A stretch of DNA of 64,000 nt from Gordonia zhenghanii (GTDB lineage Bacteria; Actinomycetota; Actinomycetes; Mycobacteriales; Mycobacteriaceae). The translations under genes and the position numbers were made by a program. The notes beneath the pieces are model-generated. The model saw nothing but the letters and a program-made list of their open reading frames with translations, was not told the DNA's origin and ran no database searches. Positions 37,586-46,779 of the stretch are shown piece after piece (positions within the stretch are counted from its first letter, which is position 1; each line of letters starts with the position of its first letter). Where the stretch lies: positions 248,001 through 312,000 of the forward strand of contig NZ_JAKKOQ010000001.1 in the NCBI RefSeq assembly GCF_021738965.1, given 5' to 3'.

Positions 37586-40294
37586 TCAGTCGGCGGAGCG
37601 GTGCCGCGCGCGACGGGTCTGGTACTGCGGCTCGACGCGGTCGCGAGGCATGCTCTCGGGCGTCTCGAAGCCGATGGAGTCGCTCTCGGGATGCTCGCCG
37701 GTCCCCGCGTCGATCCAGCTGTGACTGCCGGTGGCCGCGGACTCGAGGTACTGCGCTTCGACCTCGGGCGCCTGCCTCGCGTCGTGGGTCACGGTGCGCG
37801 TCTCGCTGCCCTCTTCGAGGACTCGCTCCACCTCTCGTTCGACGACCTTGCGAACGATCACCGGCTTCTCGACGATCACCTCGACGATCTTCTCGATCGG
37901 CTTCTCGATGATCTTCTCGACCTCGCGGTAGACGGGGCGTTCGACGACCTTCTCGACGAGGTGCTCGACCGGCTTCTCGACGATGCGCTCGGAGACGATG
38001 TTGATCTGTTTCTCGATCACCTTCTCGACGAGGATCGGCGTCTGAACGAGCTTCTCGAATTCGCGGTAGACCGGCTTGTCGACGACCTTCTCGACGATCT
38101 CCGGACGTTCGACGATCTTCTCGACGACGTGATCGACGGGCTTATCGACGACCATCTCGACGACGTTCGGCTTCTCCACGATCCGCTCGACGATGTGATC
38201 GACGGACTTCTCCACGACTTTCTCGACGACGTTGGGACGTTCGACGATCTTCTCGACGATCCGCTCGACGGGCTTCTCGATGATCTGCTCGATCACGTTG
38301 GGGATCTCGAGGAGTTTGTCGACGATGTGATCGACCGGCTTCTCGACGACCTGCTCGATGACGTTGGGGACTTCGACGATCTTGTCGACGACGTGGTCCA
38401 CCGGTTTCTCGACGACGTTCTCGATGACGTTGGGCTTCTCGACGACGCGCTCCACTTCGTGGTCGACGTCCTTCTCGATGACCTTCTCGATCACGTTCGG
38501 CTTCTCGACCACCCGCTCGACGACATGATCGACGATCTCCTCGACGATCTTCTCGACGACGTTCGGCTTCTCGACGATCCGCTCGACGACATGATCGACG
38601 TCCTTCTCGACGACCTTCTCGATCACGTTCGGCTTCTCGACGATCCGCTCGATCTCACGATCGACCGACTTCTCGACGATCTTCTCGATCACGTTGGGCT
38701 GTTCGACGATCCGCTCGATGACCCGGTCGATGGGCTTCTCGACGACTTCCTCGACGACGTTCGGCTTCTCCACGACCCGCTCGACGACATGATCGACAGG
38801 CTTCTCGACGACCTTCTCGACGACGTTCGGGGTCTCGACGATCCGCTCGACGACCTTGTCGACGGGCTGTTCGATGACCTTCTCGATGACGTTCGGCTTC
38901 TCGACGATGCGTTCGATGACGTGGTCGACGGTCTTCTCGATCGGCTTGTCGACGAGTCGCTCGACGACCACGTCGCGCGGTACCTCGACGACCTTGATGA
39001 CCGGCTTCTCGACGATCACCTCGATGATCTTCTCGACCGGCTTCTCGACGGTCTTGTAGATCACCTCTTCGACGGGGACCTCGATCTCCTTCTCGACCGT
39101 CGTGTAGACGTTCTTCTCGACCGGGACCTCGATGACGTGCTCGATGATCTTCTCGACCGGCTTCTCGACGGTCACTTCGATGACCTTCTCGACCGGCTTC
39201 TCGATGACCTTCTCGACGATCGACTCGACCGGGACTTCGACGATCTTGTCGACGAGGGTGACGATCGGCTTCTCCACCATGCGTTCCACGGTGACGGGCT
39301 TGTCGACGATCTTGTCGGTGATGTCGACGATGAGCTTCTCGATCACGCGCTCGACCTCAGCGGGCCGTTCGATGACTTCGTCGACGACGGTGACGATGAG
39401 TCGCTCGACGAGCCGCTGGATCTCCACCGGCTTGTCGGCGATCTGGTCGAGAACGGTCACGATCGGCTTCTCGACGAGTCGCTCGATCTCGATCATCGTC
39501 TCTTGGATGTCGTCGACGACGGTCACGACCGGCCGTTCGACGAGGCGCGGGAGTTCGACGGGCTTGTCGACGATCTCGTCGACCACGGTGACGACCGACT
39601 TCTCGACCATGCGCGGCAGTTCGACCGGGGTCTCGACGATCTCGTCGACGACGGTGACGACCGGCTTCTCCACCATGCGCGGCAGTTCGACCGGGGTCTC
39701 GACGACCTCGTCGACCACCGTGACGATCGGCTTCTCGACGCGCCGGACGAGTTCGACGGGCTTGTCGACGATTTCGTCGGTCATCGTGACCGACGGCTGT
39801 TCGACGACGCGCGGGACTTCGACGGCCTTGTCGACGGCCTTGTCCACGACGGTGACGATGGGGTGCTCGACGACGCGTTCGACGTCGACGGGGCGCTCGA
39901 CGATGTCGTCGACGATGCTGATGACGGGCTTCTCGACGAGGCGGGGAATGCTGACCGGCTTGTCGGTCAGGTCGTCCTCGACGGTGACCACGGGACGCTC
40001 GACGATGCGCTTGACGTCGACGGGCTTGTCGACCACGTCATCGACGACGGTGACGACCGGCTTCTCGACGAGCCGGGAGACGGTGGCCGGGCGGTCGACG
40101 ACGACGTCCACCGTGTCGACGACGAGGCGTTCGACGATTCGCTCGAGCGTGATGGGCTTGTCGATCACCGTCTCGACGGGCTCTTCGACGAGCCTCTCGA
40201 CGGTGTATCCACGCTCGACGACATTGTCAACGACCTCCAGCGGAGGGTTCATCATGTCCGGGCTCGTCATGTCCCTGTCGTCGCCTTCAGCCAT
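37586..40294 (-). CDS. Alveolin-like 22-residue-repeat protein (902 aa)
   Basis: I do not recognise this as a named bacterial family. Residues 1-53 lead in with degenerate repeats. Residues 54-339 are 13 tandem 22-residue units of type VEKPVVTVVDEIVDKPVELP(R). Residues 340-463 are irregular V/E/K/P-rich sequence (IEVPVEK, VEKPVEKIIEV). Residues 464-771 are 14 units of type VEKPNVIEKVVEKPVDHVVE(RI). Residues 772-817 are degenerate and 818-902 a unique hydrophilic tail. There is no signal peptide, membrane helix or cysteine that I can see. The composition recalls the EKIVEVP repeats of eukaryotic alveolins and articulins, which are cytoskeletal. The ATG at 40294 follows GAGGAG at good spacing. 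It lies downstream of a tRNA cluster and its terminator. A structural role is speculative. Confidence 0.8.
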   Translation of the reverse strand: MAEGDDRDMTSPDMMNPPLEVVDNVVERGYTVERLVEEPVETVIDKPITLERIVERLVVDTVDVVVDRPATVSRLVEKPVVTVVDDVVDKPVDVKRIVERPVVTVEDDLTDKPVSIPRLVEKPVISIVDDIVERPVDVERVVEHPIVTVVDKAVDKAVEVPRVVEQPSVTMTDEIVDKPVELVRRVEKPIVTVVDEVVETPVELPRMVEKPVVTVVDEIVETPVELPRMVEKSVVTVVDEIVDKPVELPRLVERPVVTVVDDIQETMIEIERLVEKPIVTVLDQIADKPVEIQRLVERLIVTVVDEVIERPAEVERVIEKLIVDITDKIVDKPVTVERMVEKPIVTLVDKIVEVPVESIVEKVIEKPVEKVIEVTVEKPVEKIIEHVIEVPVEKNVYTTVEKEIEVPVEEVIYKTVEKPVEKIIEVIVEKPVIKVVEVPRDVVVERLVDKPIEKTVDHVIERIVEKPNVIEKVIEQPVDKVVERIVETPNVVEKVVEKPVDHVVERVVEKPNVVEEVVEKPIDRVIERIVEQPNVIEKIVEKSVDREIERIVEKPNVIEKVVEKDVDHVVERIVEKPNVVEKIVEEIVDHVVERVVEKPNVIEKVIEKDVDHEVERVVEKPNVIENVVEKPVDHVVDKIVEVPNVIEQVVEKPVDHIVDKLLEIPNVIEQIIEKPVERIVEKIVERPNVVEKVVEKSVDHIVERIVEKPNVVEMVVDKPVDHVVEKIVERPEIVEKVVDKPVYREFEKLVQTPILVEKVIEKQINIVSERIVEKPVEHLVEKVVERPVYREVEKIIEKPIEKIVEVIVEKPVIVRKVVEREVERVLEEGSETRTVTHDARQAPEVEAQYLESAATGSHSWIDAGTGEHPESDSIGFETPESMPRDRVEPQYQTRRARHRSAD
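37800..40190. repeat. 66-bp imperfect coding tandem repeats
   Basis: The repeat-protein gene has a period of 66 bp (22 codons), most regular at about 37980-38905 (14 units) and about 39278-40135 (13 units). The plus strand repeats TTCTCGACGA. and GACGACGTTCGGCTTCTCGA. Units differ at many third positions and by conservative codons, so the array is old or under selection, not a recent expansion. Confidence 0.85.
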
Positions 40295-40430
40295 CACCAC
40301 TCCTCGAACCGGGTTCCACCTCTGCGGACAACGCTTCCACAAGGACGAGTTTTCCACGCCGCGCCACGCGGCACGACTCCAAGTCCACAATAGGTGGCCT
40401 GCGGCCTTCGGGTCGCCCGCCCCGGTCCAA

Positions 40431-40465
40431 CGCAAAAACCCCCTGCCTGAGCAGGGGGTTTTGCG
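40431..40465 (-). terminator. Terminator of the tRNA cluster
   Basis: AAAACCCCCTGC (40435-40446) pairs with GCAGGGGGTTTT (40451-40462) around CTGA. On the minus strand the stem is followed by U residues. It starts right after the 3' end of tRNA-Phe and separates the tRNAs from the repeat-protein gene. Confidence 0.85.
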
Positions 40466-40539
40466 TGGCCAGAGTCGGGATCGAACCGACGACCTTCCGC
40501 TTTTCAGGCGGACGCTCGTACCAACTGAGCTACCTGGCC
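40466..40539 (-). tRNA. tRNA-Phe (GAA)
   Basis: The acceptor stem pairs GGCCAGG with TCTGGCC, discriminator A. D-arm GCTCAGTTGGTACGAGC, anticodon stem-loop CCGCCTGAAAAGCGG with anticodon GAA, and T-arm GTCGGTTCGATCCCGAC are all complete. CCA is not encoded as a full triplet. Confidence 0.96.
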
Positions 40540-40572
40540 AGAGAAGTGTCGGTACCGAAACCGAACCTCAAG

Positions 40573-40646
40573 CGACCCTGACGGGACTCGAACCCGCGAC
40601 CTCCGCCGTGACAGGGCGGCGCGCTAACCAACTGCGCCACAGGGCC
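40573..40646 (-). tRNA. tRNA-Asp (GTC)
   Basis: The acceptor stem pairs GGCCCTG with CAGGGTC, discriminator G. The anticodon arm CCGCCCTGTCACGGCGG carries GTC, and the T-arm is GCGGGTTCGAGTCCCGT. It lies 33 bases upstream of tRNA-Phe. Confidence 0.96.
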
Positions 40647-40732
40647 ATATTAAATTGTGCGTCTCGACCTTAGCCGATCAGCTCCTGTTCACCGAATCAG
40701 GTGTGGAGCTTCTCGATGTGAGTCGATCTGCG

Positions 40733-40805
40733 TACCCCCTACGGGATTCGAACCCGCGCTACCGCCTTGAAAGGGCGGCGTCCTAGGCCGCTAGACGAAG
40801 GGGGC
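40733..40805 (-). tRNA. tRNA-Glu (TTC)
   Basis: The acceptor stem pairs GCCCCCT with AGGGGGT (one G-U), discriminator A. The anticodon loop CTTTCAA carries TTC, and the T-arm GCGGGTTCGAATCCCGT is intact. Confidence 0.96.
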
Positions 40806-40904
40806 CGGTGCTTGTTCCCGCTGGGAGCGAGGACAACTTTATGGCACGTGGTTCGTAAAACACAAATCGCGTGGTCAGTTACTGTTTTCAACCCCATCGT
40901 CCGC

Positions 40905-40965
40905 CGGTCGACCTCCTCCGCCGGTCGAGCCTCAATGCTGGTCGAGCGGAGTCGAGACCCCTGCC
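40905..40965. repeat. GGTCGAG-family repeats between tRNA-Glu and tRNA-Lys
   Basis: Fragments CCGCCGGTCGACC (40911-), CCGCCGGTCGAGC (40918-) and a full GCTGGTCGAGCGGAGTCGAGACC (40938-40960) fill much of the 210-bp gap between two tRNA genes. The remaining sequence shows no gene. Confidence 0.75.
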
Positions 40966-41015
40966 CCACAACCGACAAGAGCCCCCGCGACGGACGTCGA
41001 CGGGAGCTCTCCCAG

Positions 41016-41088
41016 TGCCCCCAGCAGGGCTCGAACCTGCGACCTGCGGATTAAAAGTCCGTAGCTCTACCAACTGAGCTATAGGGGC
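41016..41088 (-). tRNA. tRNA-Lys (TTT)
   Basis: The acceptor stem pairs GCCCCTA with TGGGGGC (one G-U), discriminator A. The anticodon loop CTTTTAA carries TTT. The D-arm is AGCTCAGTTGGTAGAGCT and the T-arm GCAGGTTCGAGCCCTGC. It is the most upstream of the four minus-strand tRNAs. Confidence 0.96.
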
Positions 41089-41176
41089 ATGCCGCTCAAT
41101 GCAGCGCTTCTACCTTACATACCGGTCGTAGCGGCCCGGAATCACCCACTCGCGCGAGGAGCGCCGCCATCACCTG

Positions 41177-42124
41177 TCAGCGCGCTGACTCGACCCCGGC
41201 CACTGCGCCGACCGCTTCGACGAGAGGCGGAAGGAAGTCTTCGGCTCCGAGCACGCAGCAGGCGTGACCGCCGTCGACGTCGAACCGGCGGGCGCCGGGG
41301 ATTCCGTCGACGAGCAACTGCTGGCGTTCGGGCTGGACGATCTTGTCGCGCGTGGACACCACGACGGCTGTCGGCACGTCGATCTCGGACAGCCACGGCC
41401 GCGAATCGAACCGGGCCATCGCGCCGGCGAACTCGCCTTGGTCGCCGAGGTTGGTGGACGTCATCTGCGCGAACGCCCACCGAATGTGGTTGCCCTGCCA
41501 GTCGTCGAGTCGTTCGGCTGCCGGTGTCGGGAGCACCTTGTCGACGACCTTGAGCGCTTTCCCGATTCGTTCCTCTGCGGCGAGCCGTTCCGGGTCGAGG
41601 CTCGAGAAGAACGGTCCCGTCGAGCACAGGACGAGTGCGCCGACTCGGTCGCGGTGACGCTGCCAGGCGAGTTGCGCGATGCCGCCGCCCATCGAGAAAC
41701 CGGCAGCCGTGAAGCGGTCGATGCCGAGTTGGTCGGCGACGGCGACGACGTCGTCGGCGCAGTCGTCGAGGGAGAAGTCGGCAGAGCGGATGCCTCGGCC
41801 GTGCCACCGGTGGTCGATGGTCACGACGTGGAAGTCACGGTTGAGCGCGGGAATCGACGGATACCAGCACAGCAGCCCGGAGGTGCTGACTCCGTGCAGC
41901 AGAAATACCGTCGGCGCGTCAGCGGGCCCGGACTCGGTGATGTACGTGGTTCCGCGCCCAGGCAGTTCGAGGGACCGGCCGTCGGGCAGGTCTCGGACCG
42001 GGTACGGCTTGGCGGCGTGGCGTGCAGCTCGTCGGACGGTGCCCAATCCGTTCACGGCTGCGTCACGAAGACGCGTACCGCCGGTTGGCGAGTGATCGCC
42101 GGTCTGCGCGGTTGGTTCGGTCAT
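41177..42124 (-). CDS. Alpha/beta-fold hydrolase
   Basis: This 315-residue serine hydrolase has the oxyanion motif FLLHGVSTSG, the nucleophile elbow GFSMGGG, an Asp in STRDKIV and His in DGGHACCV, a complete triad. The first ~45 residues are an unrelated leader (many Arg and Ala) before PYPVRDLPDGRSLELPGRG. The ATG at 42124 (MTEPTAQTGD) is chosen. It is divergent from another hydrolase gene over an 82-bp region. The substrate is unknown. Confidence 0.85.
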   Translation of the reverse strand: MTEPTAQTGDHSPTGGTRLRDAAVNGLGTVRRAARHAAKPYPVRDLPDGRSLELPGRGTTYITESGPADAPTVFLLHGVSTSGLLCWYPSIPALNRDFHVVTIDHRWHGRGIRSADFSLDDCADDVVAVADQLGIDRFTAAGFSMGGGIAQLAWQRHRDRVGALVLCSTGPFFSSLDPERLAAEERIGKALKVVDKVLPTPAAERLDDWQGNHIRWAFAQMTSTNLGDQGEFAGAMARFDSRPWLSEIDVPTAVVVSTRDKIVQPERQQLLVDGIPGARRFDVDGGHACCVLGAEDFLPPLVEAVGAVAGVESAR

Positions 42125-42206
42125 GGAGACGAAACTACACCTGCCGGCTTGGACGAATCTGTGAATTCGTATCAGATGTGACGTCGATCTGACATACTGT
42201 GCCGTC

Positions 42207-43109
42207 GTGATCCCTATCGACCGCCCGAAACTCGAAGGCTCGATCGCCGTCGGCGACAATCGTCGCCGGCGCATCGGTTTCTCCGAGTTCGGCTCCCCCG
42301 ACGGCCCGACCATCGTGTGGCTCCACGGCACCCCCGGTGCCCGTCGCCAGATCCCCACGGAAGCACGCGAGTACGCGGAGACGCGAGGCTTCCGCTTGAT
42401 CGGCCTCGACCGCCCCGGAGTGGGCTCGTCCACAGCGCACTCGTACGACTCGATCGCCGACTTCGCACATGACTTCCAGACGGTGTTGAACACGCTCGGC
42501 GCCGACCGATTCTCAGTGATCGGGCTGTCGGGCGGCGGCCCCTACTCGCTCGCCGTCTCGCACGTACTCGCCGACCGAGTGGTATCGACCGGGATCGTCG
42601 GCGGCGTCGCCCCGGTGAACGGTCCAGAGGCCATCGACGGCGGCGCCATGGGGTTGGCCAAGCACGCTGTCGGACTGATCGACGTCGCAGGCAAGCCGAT
42701 CGGCAAGGCGCTGAGCACGGCCCTGTCCGTGGCTCGACCGATCGCCGATCCGGCGATCGGCGTGTACGCGCGCTTCTCCCCCGAAGCCGACCGTGAACTG
42801 TTGGCGCGCCCGGAGTTCCGCGCGATGTTCTTGGACGATCTCCTGCACGGCGGCAGTCGACGCATGGACGCGCCGTTCGCCGACCTGCAGTTGTTCGTCC
42901 GCGACTGGGGATTCCGCGTCGCCGACGTCCAGGCCACGATCGAGTGGTGGCACGGCGACGCCGACAACATCGTGCCGTACGAGCACGGCGTCCACATGGT
43001 CTCTCTGCTCCCCGACGCCACGCTGCACACGCTGCCCGGCCAGAGCCACCTGAGCGGCCTGAACTGGTCCCTCGAGATCATCGACACCCTCCTCGACGCC
43101 TGGGACTGA
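42207..43109 (+). CDS. Alpha/beta-fold hydrolase
   Basis: This 300-residue hydrolase has HGTPGARRQ (oxyanion region), nucleophile elbow GLSGGGPYS, Asp in GDADNIVPYEHG and His in GQSHLSG. The G-x-S-G-G-G-P pattern is typical of a proline-iminopeptidase/epoxide-hydrolase-like subgroup. The GTG at 42207 is the start. Intergenic repeats follow its stop. The two adjacent hydrolases are not close copies. Confidence 0.85.
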   Translation: MIPIDRPKLEGSIAVGDNRRRRIGFSEFGSPDGPTIVWLHGTPGARRQIPTEAREYAETRGFRLIGLDRPGVGSSTAHSYDSIADFAHDFQTVLNTLGADRFSVIGLSGGGPYSLAVSHVLADRVVSTGIVGGVAPVNGPEAIDGGAMGLAKHAVGLIDVAGKPIGKALSTALSVARPIADPAIGVYARFSPEADRELLARPEFRAMFLDDLLHGGSRRMDAPFADLQLFVRDWGFRVADVQATIEWWHGDADNIVPYEHGVHMVSLLPDATLHTLPGQSHLSGLNWSLEIIDTLLDAWD

Positions 43110-43114
43110 TCTCT

Positions 43115-43180
43115 ATTCGCCGGTCGAGCGGAGTCGAGACCTCGAGCGGCCCCCCGCTGGTCGAGCGGAGTCGAGACCTC
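43115..43180. repeat. Two direct copies of the GGTCGAGCGGAGTCGAGACC repeat
   Basis: CGCCGGTCGAGCGGAGTCGAGACCTC and CGCTGGTCGAGCGGAGTCGAGACCTC style copies lie at 43118-43143 and 43155-43180, in the same orientation, between the convergent hydrolase and copD genes. The second copy abuts the copD stop codon. Confidence 0.85.
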
Positions 43181-44073
43181 TACCCCGTCGTCGCGAGTGC
43201 GGCAGCCAGCCCGAGGACGACCGACAGCAGCGCCACTTCGATTCCGGCGTTGCGGATGGACGTCGCTTCGTCGACGCCGTGGCGACGGGCCTTCGCGAGC
43301 CACGCCGTGCGGTGCCATCGCGCGAGTGCCGCGGCGGCGGCGAGGAGGACGATCTTGGCGACGAGGATCCGACCGTAACCGGTGTCCCACCATTGGGATC
43401 CGACCCCGATGCGGGCGACGGCCGCGACCACGCCGGTCACCGTGAGGACGGCGACGACTCCGAGCGCACGCTCGGAGAACGCAGGCAACGACCGCGCCCA
43501 TCCGCCGCGTCCGCGGACCGTCAGGACCAATGCGCCGAGAGATCCGATCCACCACGCTGCGGCGAGCGCGTGCGCGCCGACGACGAGCGGCACCCACGAC
43601 GACTGTCCCGCGTGTCCGGTGACAGATGTGACGAGGATGCCGACGGCGGCGATCGCGGCGACCACGTAGGCGTTGATCTGCGTCGACCCGCGGGACGTCC
43701 ACCAGGCCCAGGCGAGGACGGAGAGGGATCCGAGCACACAGACGACGATCGGGAGTCCGGACTCGACGCCGGTGGTGAAGTCGCCGACTCCGACCTCGAA
43801 TGCGCTGACGCCGACGCGTTGCGCCACTTGCAGCCACGCCGCGACGAGCGATGTCGCACCCCAGACCGCGGCGACGACGGCCACCGCGTCCGGGGACGGT
43901 TCGGCGTCCACGAGGCCGAGCATGCCGAGCCCGAACAGCAGGCTGACGGCGGTGATGGACAGTCCGTCCGCCCAGGCGGACGGCTCCGGGCGCGCGAGGA
44001 GCCACGCGAGTGCCACCCCGACGACCACGGCGAGCACCGCTGCTGCGGCGACGAGTGCGCGGCGACGGGTCAT
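43180..44073 (-). CDS. copD: CopD-family copper transport membrane protein
   Basis: This 297-residue protein has eight predicted membrane helices. Family marks are WLLARPEPSAWADG early, GHAGQSSWVPLVVGAHALAAAWWIGSLGALV with His residues that could coordinate copper, and a late AKIVLLAAAAALARWHR. It lies seven bases after copC, and the pair is thought to bring copper into the cell or into the membrane space. It is the short CopD form without a fused cytochrome-oxidase domain. Confidence 0.85.
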   Translation of the reverse strand: MTRRRALVAAAAVLAVVVGVALAWLLARPEPSAWADGLSITAVSLLFGLGMLGLVDAEPSPDAVAVVAAVWGATSLVAAWLQVAQRVGVSAFEVGVGDFTTGVESGLPIVVCVLGSLSVLAWAWWTSRGSTQINAYVVAAIAAVGILVTSVTGHAGQSSWVPLVVGAHALAAAWWIGSLGALVLTVRGRGGWARSLPAFSERALGVVAVLTVTGVVAAVARIGVGSQWWDTGYGRILVAKIVLLAAAAALARWHRTAWLAKARRHGVDEATSIRNAGIEVALLSVVLGLAAALATTG

Positions 44074-44080
44074 CCGGGGA

Positions 44081-44623
44081 TCAACTGCGGCGACGCACCA
44101 GGACGAATGCGAGGCCTGCACCGACCAACAGGACCACCACGACGATCGGAACGATGATGTACCAAGCCTTTACGCCGCCTTCACTCTCCGACGGAGTCTC
44201 ATAGTCCTCGGGCACCACTGCTCCGGGCGTGCCCTCGCCTGCCGTGGTGAGGGTGAAGGTCGTCTGGCCTTGAACGGGGTGCCCGTCGGCCGACGTGACC
44301 CGGAAGTTGACCTTGTACTCGCCCGCGGGGCCGAGCCCGTCGATCGGGACCGAGATGTCACGACCGTCGACAGTCGGCTCGCCCTTCTGCCAGAAGTGGC
44401 CGTCCGGGCCGACGACCTTGAGGGTCGCGTACGCCGTCTGCAGGTCTTCGTTGAACGTCAACGTCACCCGATCGGGTGCGGTGTCGAGCGACGCACCGTC
44501 TTCGGGTGACGCTCCGGTCCGCGCCGAATGTGCCGACGCCGGGCCCGCGAAGAACCCGCCGAGCAGCGCGACGACAGCGACGACGACGGCGATCGCCGTC
44601 GACTTGGTGAACAACCGGAACAT
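44081..44623 (-). CDS. copC: CopC-family copper-binding protein with C-terminal anchor
   Basis: This 180-residue exported protein has a signal peptide (about 1-31, ending ASA), after which mature His1 ([15 protein letters not shown]) is the expected copper ligand, and a second His in [16 protein letters not shown] Pro/Glu linker and a C-terminal membrane helix ([20 protein letters not shown]) followed by RRRS tether it to the membrane. It is upstream of copD on the same strand and divergent from nadE. Confidence 0.88.
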   Translation of the reverse strand: MFRLFTKSTAIAVVVAVVALLGGFFAGPASAHSARTGASPEDGASLDTAPDRVTLTFNEDLQTAYATLKVVGPDGHFWQKGEPTVDGRDISVPIDGLGPAGEYKVNFRVTSADGHPVQGQTTFTLTTAGEGTPGAVVPEDYETPSESEGGVKAWYIIVPIVVVVLLVGAGLAFVLVRRRS

Positions 44624-44653
44624 CAGAACTCCCTGCCTGGAAAGGATTGCCAG

Positions 44654-46729
44654 ATGGGTCCATCGTTGCACGCCCACTACCCTGTACGTGTGTCGGTCTA
44701 CTCACATGGTTTCGCCCGCATCGCGGCCGCCGTTCCCCCTGTCGCTCTCGCCGATCCCGCGGAGAACGCGGCCCGCACCATCGCTCTTCTGGCGCGCGCC
44801 CACGACGAGGGCTCCGCGCTCGTGGCGTTCCCCGAACTGGGTCTGTGCGGATACAGCGTCGACGACCTCGTTCAGCAGGACGCGCTCCTCGACGCCGTGA
44901 TGGACGCGCTCATGGCGGTCGTCGAGGCGACGCGGAGGTACTCGCCGGTCGTGCTCGTCGGCGCCCCGCTGCGGATCGACGATGCCCTCTACAACTGCGC
45001 GGTCGTCGTCCACGACGGCCGGGTGCTCGGGGTGGCTCCGAAGTCGTATCTGCCGAACTACCGCGAGTTCTACGAGCAGCGGTACTTCGCGGCGGCCCGC
45101 GACGCCGTCGTCGACACCGTCACGCTCGGCGACCATGAAGTCCCGTTCGGCGCCGACCTCATCTTCGAAGCGGTCGACCTGCCCGGCCTGCGCTTCCACG
45201 TCGAGGTGTGCGAGGACGGTTGGGTGCCGATCCCGCCGAGCACGTGGGCGGCGCTCGCGGGCGCGACTCTGCTCGTCAACGTGTCCGGCAGCCCGGTGAC
45301 CGTCGGCAAGGAGGAGTACCGGCGTTCGCTCGCGGCGAGTCATTCGGCGCGCAACGTCGCGGCCCACGTGTATGTGGCGTCCGGATTCGGGGAGTCGACC
45401 ACTGATCTCGCGTGGGACGGCGACGCGTTGATCGCCGAGAACGGCGCGATCCTGGCCCGGTCGGAGACGTTCCGGACAGACGCGCAACTCGTCGTCGCCG
45501 ACGTCGATCTCGACCGGATCCGCCAAGAGCGATCTCGCATGATCAGCATGCGCGACCAGGTCGGCGACTTCGCCGACCGGGCGCGTGAACTCCGACGCAT
45601 CCCGTTCGAGTTGGACCCTGCCGAATTCGTCTCCGGGAGCAGCGTCGACGATCTGCGTCGCACCGTAGCGCGGTTCCCGTTCGTTCCGACCGGTGTCGCC
45701 GATCGCGATGAGCGGTGCCGTGAAGTCCTCGACATCCAGGTGCAGGGTCTGGTCGGGCGGTTGAACGCCACCGGCATCCGCAAGATCATCATCGGCGTCT
45801 CCGGCGGTCTCGACTCGACGCTCGCGCTGCTCGTCGCCACGGCGGCCTTCGACCTGCTCGGACTCCCCCGCTCGGACATCCACGCGTACACGATGCCCGG
45901 ATTCGCGACCGGCGACGCGACGCTCGCCCGCAGCCACGTCCTGATGGACTCGCTCGGCGTCACCGGAAACGAGTTGGACATCCGGCCGTCGTGCATCCAG
46001 ATGCTCACCGATCTCGGACACCCGTTCTCCGACGGCGAACCCGTCTACGACGTCACCTTCGAGAACGTGCAGGCAGGCGAACGGACCTCGCACCTGTTCC
46101 GGCTGGCGAACTACTTGGGCGGCATCGTCCTCGGCACGGGCGACCTGTCTGAGCTCGCGCTCGGCTGGTGCACGTACGGGGTCGGCGACCAGATGTCGCA
46201 CTACAACGTGAACGGCTCGGTGCCCAAGACCCTGATCCAGCACTTGATCCGGTGGAAGATCACGACCGGCGGCTACCCGGATGCGACGGTCGGAGCGCTG
46301 CGCGAGATCGTCGACGACGTCATCTCCCCCGAGCTCGTTCCGGCTGACGCGGACGGCAATGTGCAGAGCACCGAAGACACCGTCGGCCCCTACGAGCTGC
46401 ACGACTTCTTCCTCTACCACCTGACCCGTTTCGGTTACCGGCCGTCGAAGGTCGCTTACCTGGCCCGTCAGGCGTGGGGAGACAAGACGCGGGGCCCGTG
46501 GTCGGACATGCTGACCGACGCGCAGCGCAACGAGTACGACGACGCGACCATCGCCACATGGCTCGAAGTGTTCTTGAAGCGGTTCATGGCCAACCAGTTC
46601 AAACGGACGGCGATGCCGAACGGACCGAAGATCGGCTCCGGCGGCTCGCTCTCCCCGCGCGGCGACTGGCGCTCCCCGTCCGACGCCCCGTCGACCGCCT
46701 GGCTCCACGAGTTGCGCGGCGACGACTGA
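44654..46729 (+). CDS. nadE: Glutamine-dependent NAD+ synthetase
   Basis: NadE amidates deamido-NAD with ATP and glutamine. The 691-residue protein is the two-domain form: an N-terminal nitrilase-type glutaminase with Glu in [12 protein letters not shown], Lys in [13 protein letters not shown] and Cys in [11 protein letters not shown], and a C-terminal synthetase with the PP-loop [24 protein letters not shown] and [12 protein letters not shown] are synthetase landmarks. The ATG at 44654 has AAGGA seven bases upstream; GTG codons at 44684 and 44690 are closer to the mycobacterial N-terminus. Confidence 0.95.
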   Translation: MGPSLHAHYPVRVSVYSHGFARIAAAVPPVALADPAENAARTIALLARAHDEGSALVAFPELGLCGYSVDDLVQQDALLDAVMDALMAVVEATRRYSPVVLVGAPLRIDDALYNCAVVVHDGRVLGVAPKSYLPNYREFYEQRYFAAARDAVVDTVTLGDHEVPFGADLIFEAVDLPGLRFHVEVCEDGWVPIPPSTWAALAGATLLVNVSGSPVTVGKEEYRRSLAASHSARNVAAHVYVASGFGESTTDLAWDGDALIAENGAILARSETFRTDAQLVVADVDLDRIRQERSRMISMRDQVGDFADRARELRRIPFELDPAEFVSGSSVDDLRRTVARFPFVPTGVADRDERCREVLDIQVQGLVGRLNATGIRKIIIGVSGGLDSTLALLVATAAFDLLGLPRSDIHAYTMPGFATGDATLARSHVLMDSLGVTGNELDIRPSCIQMLTDLGHPFSDGEPVYDVTFENVQAGERTSHLFRLANYLGGIVLGTGDLSELALGWCTYGVGDQMSHYNVNGSVPKTLIQHLIRWKITTGGYPDATVGALREIVDDVISPELVPADADGNVQSTEDTVGPYELHDFFLYHLTRFGYRPSKVAYLARQAWGDKTRGPWSDMLTDAQRNEYDDATIATWLEVFLKRFMANQFKRTAMPNGPKIGSGGSLSPRGDWRSPSDAPSTAWLHELRGDD

Positions 46730-46779
46730 GCCCGGTCGAGCGACCCTCTGCCGGTCGAGCGACCCTCGCTAACGCTCCG
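46730..46779. repeat. Short GGTCGAGCGACCCTC repeats
   Basis: CCGGTCGAGCGACCCTC occurs twice (46733-46749 and 46753-46769) in the 50 bases between nadE and the convergent DUF1877 gene. It shares the CGGTCGAGCG core of the dispersed family but lacks the GAGTCGAG half. Confidence 0.65.

Noticed and set aside
37800..40190. CRISPR array or satellite DNA
   Set aside because: The period is 66 bp with no constant repeat plus unique spacers, and the frame is maintained throughout, so it is coding repeat sequence.
37601..40393. 930-codon plus-strand frame over the repeat region as the true gene
   Set aside because: The minus strand has GAGGAG and an ATG, a unique non-repetitive C-terminal tail and a sensible V/E/K/P composition; the plus frame is a by-product of the GTCGAG/CTCGAC repeat. 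It is kept as a finding only.
40974..41014. Terminator-like imperfect hairpin after tRNA-Lys
   Set aside because: AGAGCCCCCG and CGGGAGCTCT pair with a mismatch and no U-tract, so support is too weak to list.
40466..41088. Integration site of a mobile element at the tRNA cluster
   Set aside because: No integrase and no direct repeat of a tRNA 3' end were found nearby; the repeat protein has no mobile-element feature.
42153..42190. ACGAAT/ATTCGT and TCAGAT/ATCTGA inverted repeats between the two hydrolase genes
   Set aside because: The arms are only six bases long and two such pairs are expected by chance in a divergent promoter region of this size.
44702..46708. 668-codon minus-strand frame
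   Set aside because: It is antisense to nadE, whose catalytic motifs are all present on the plus strand.
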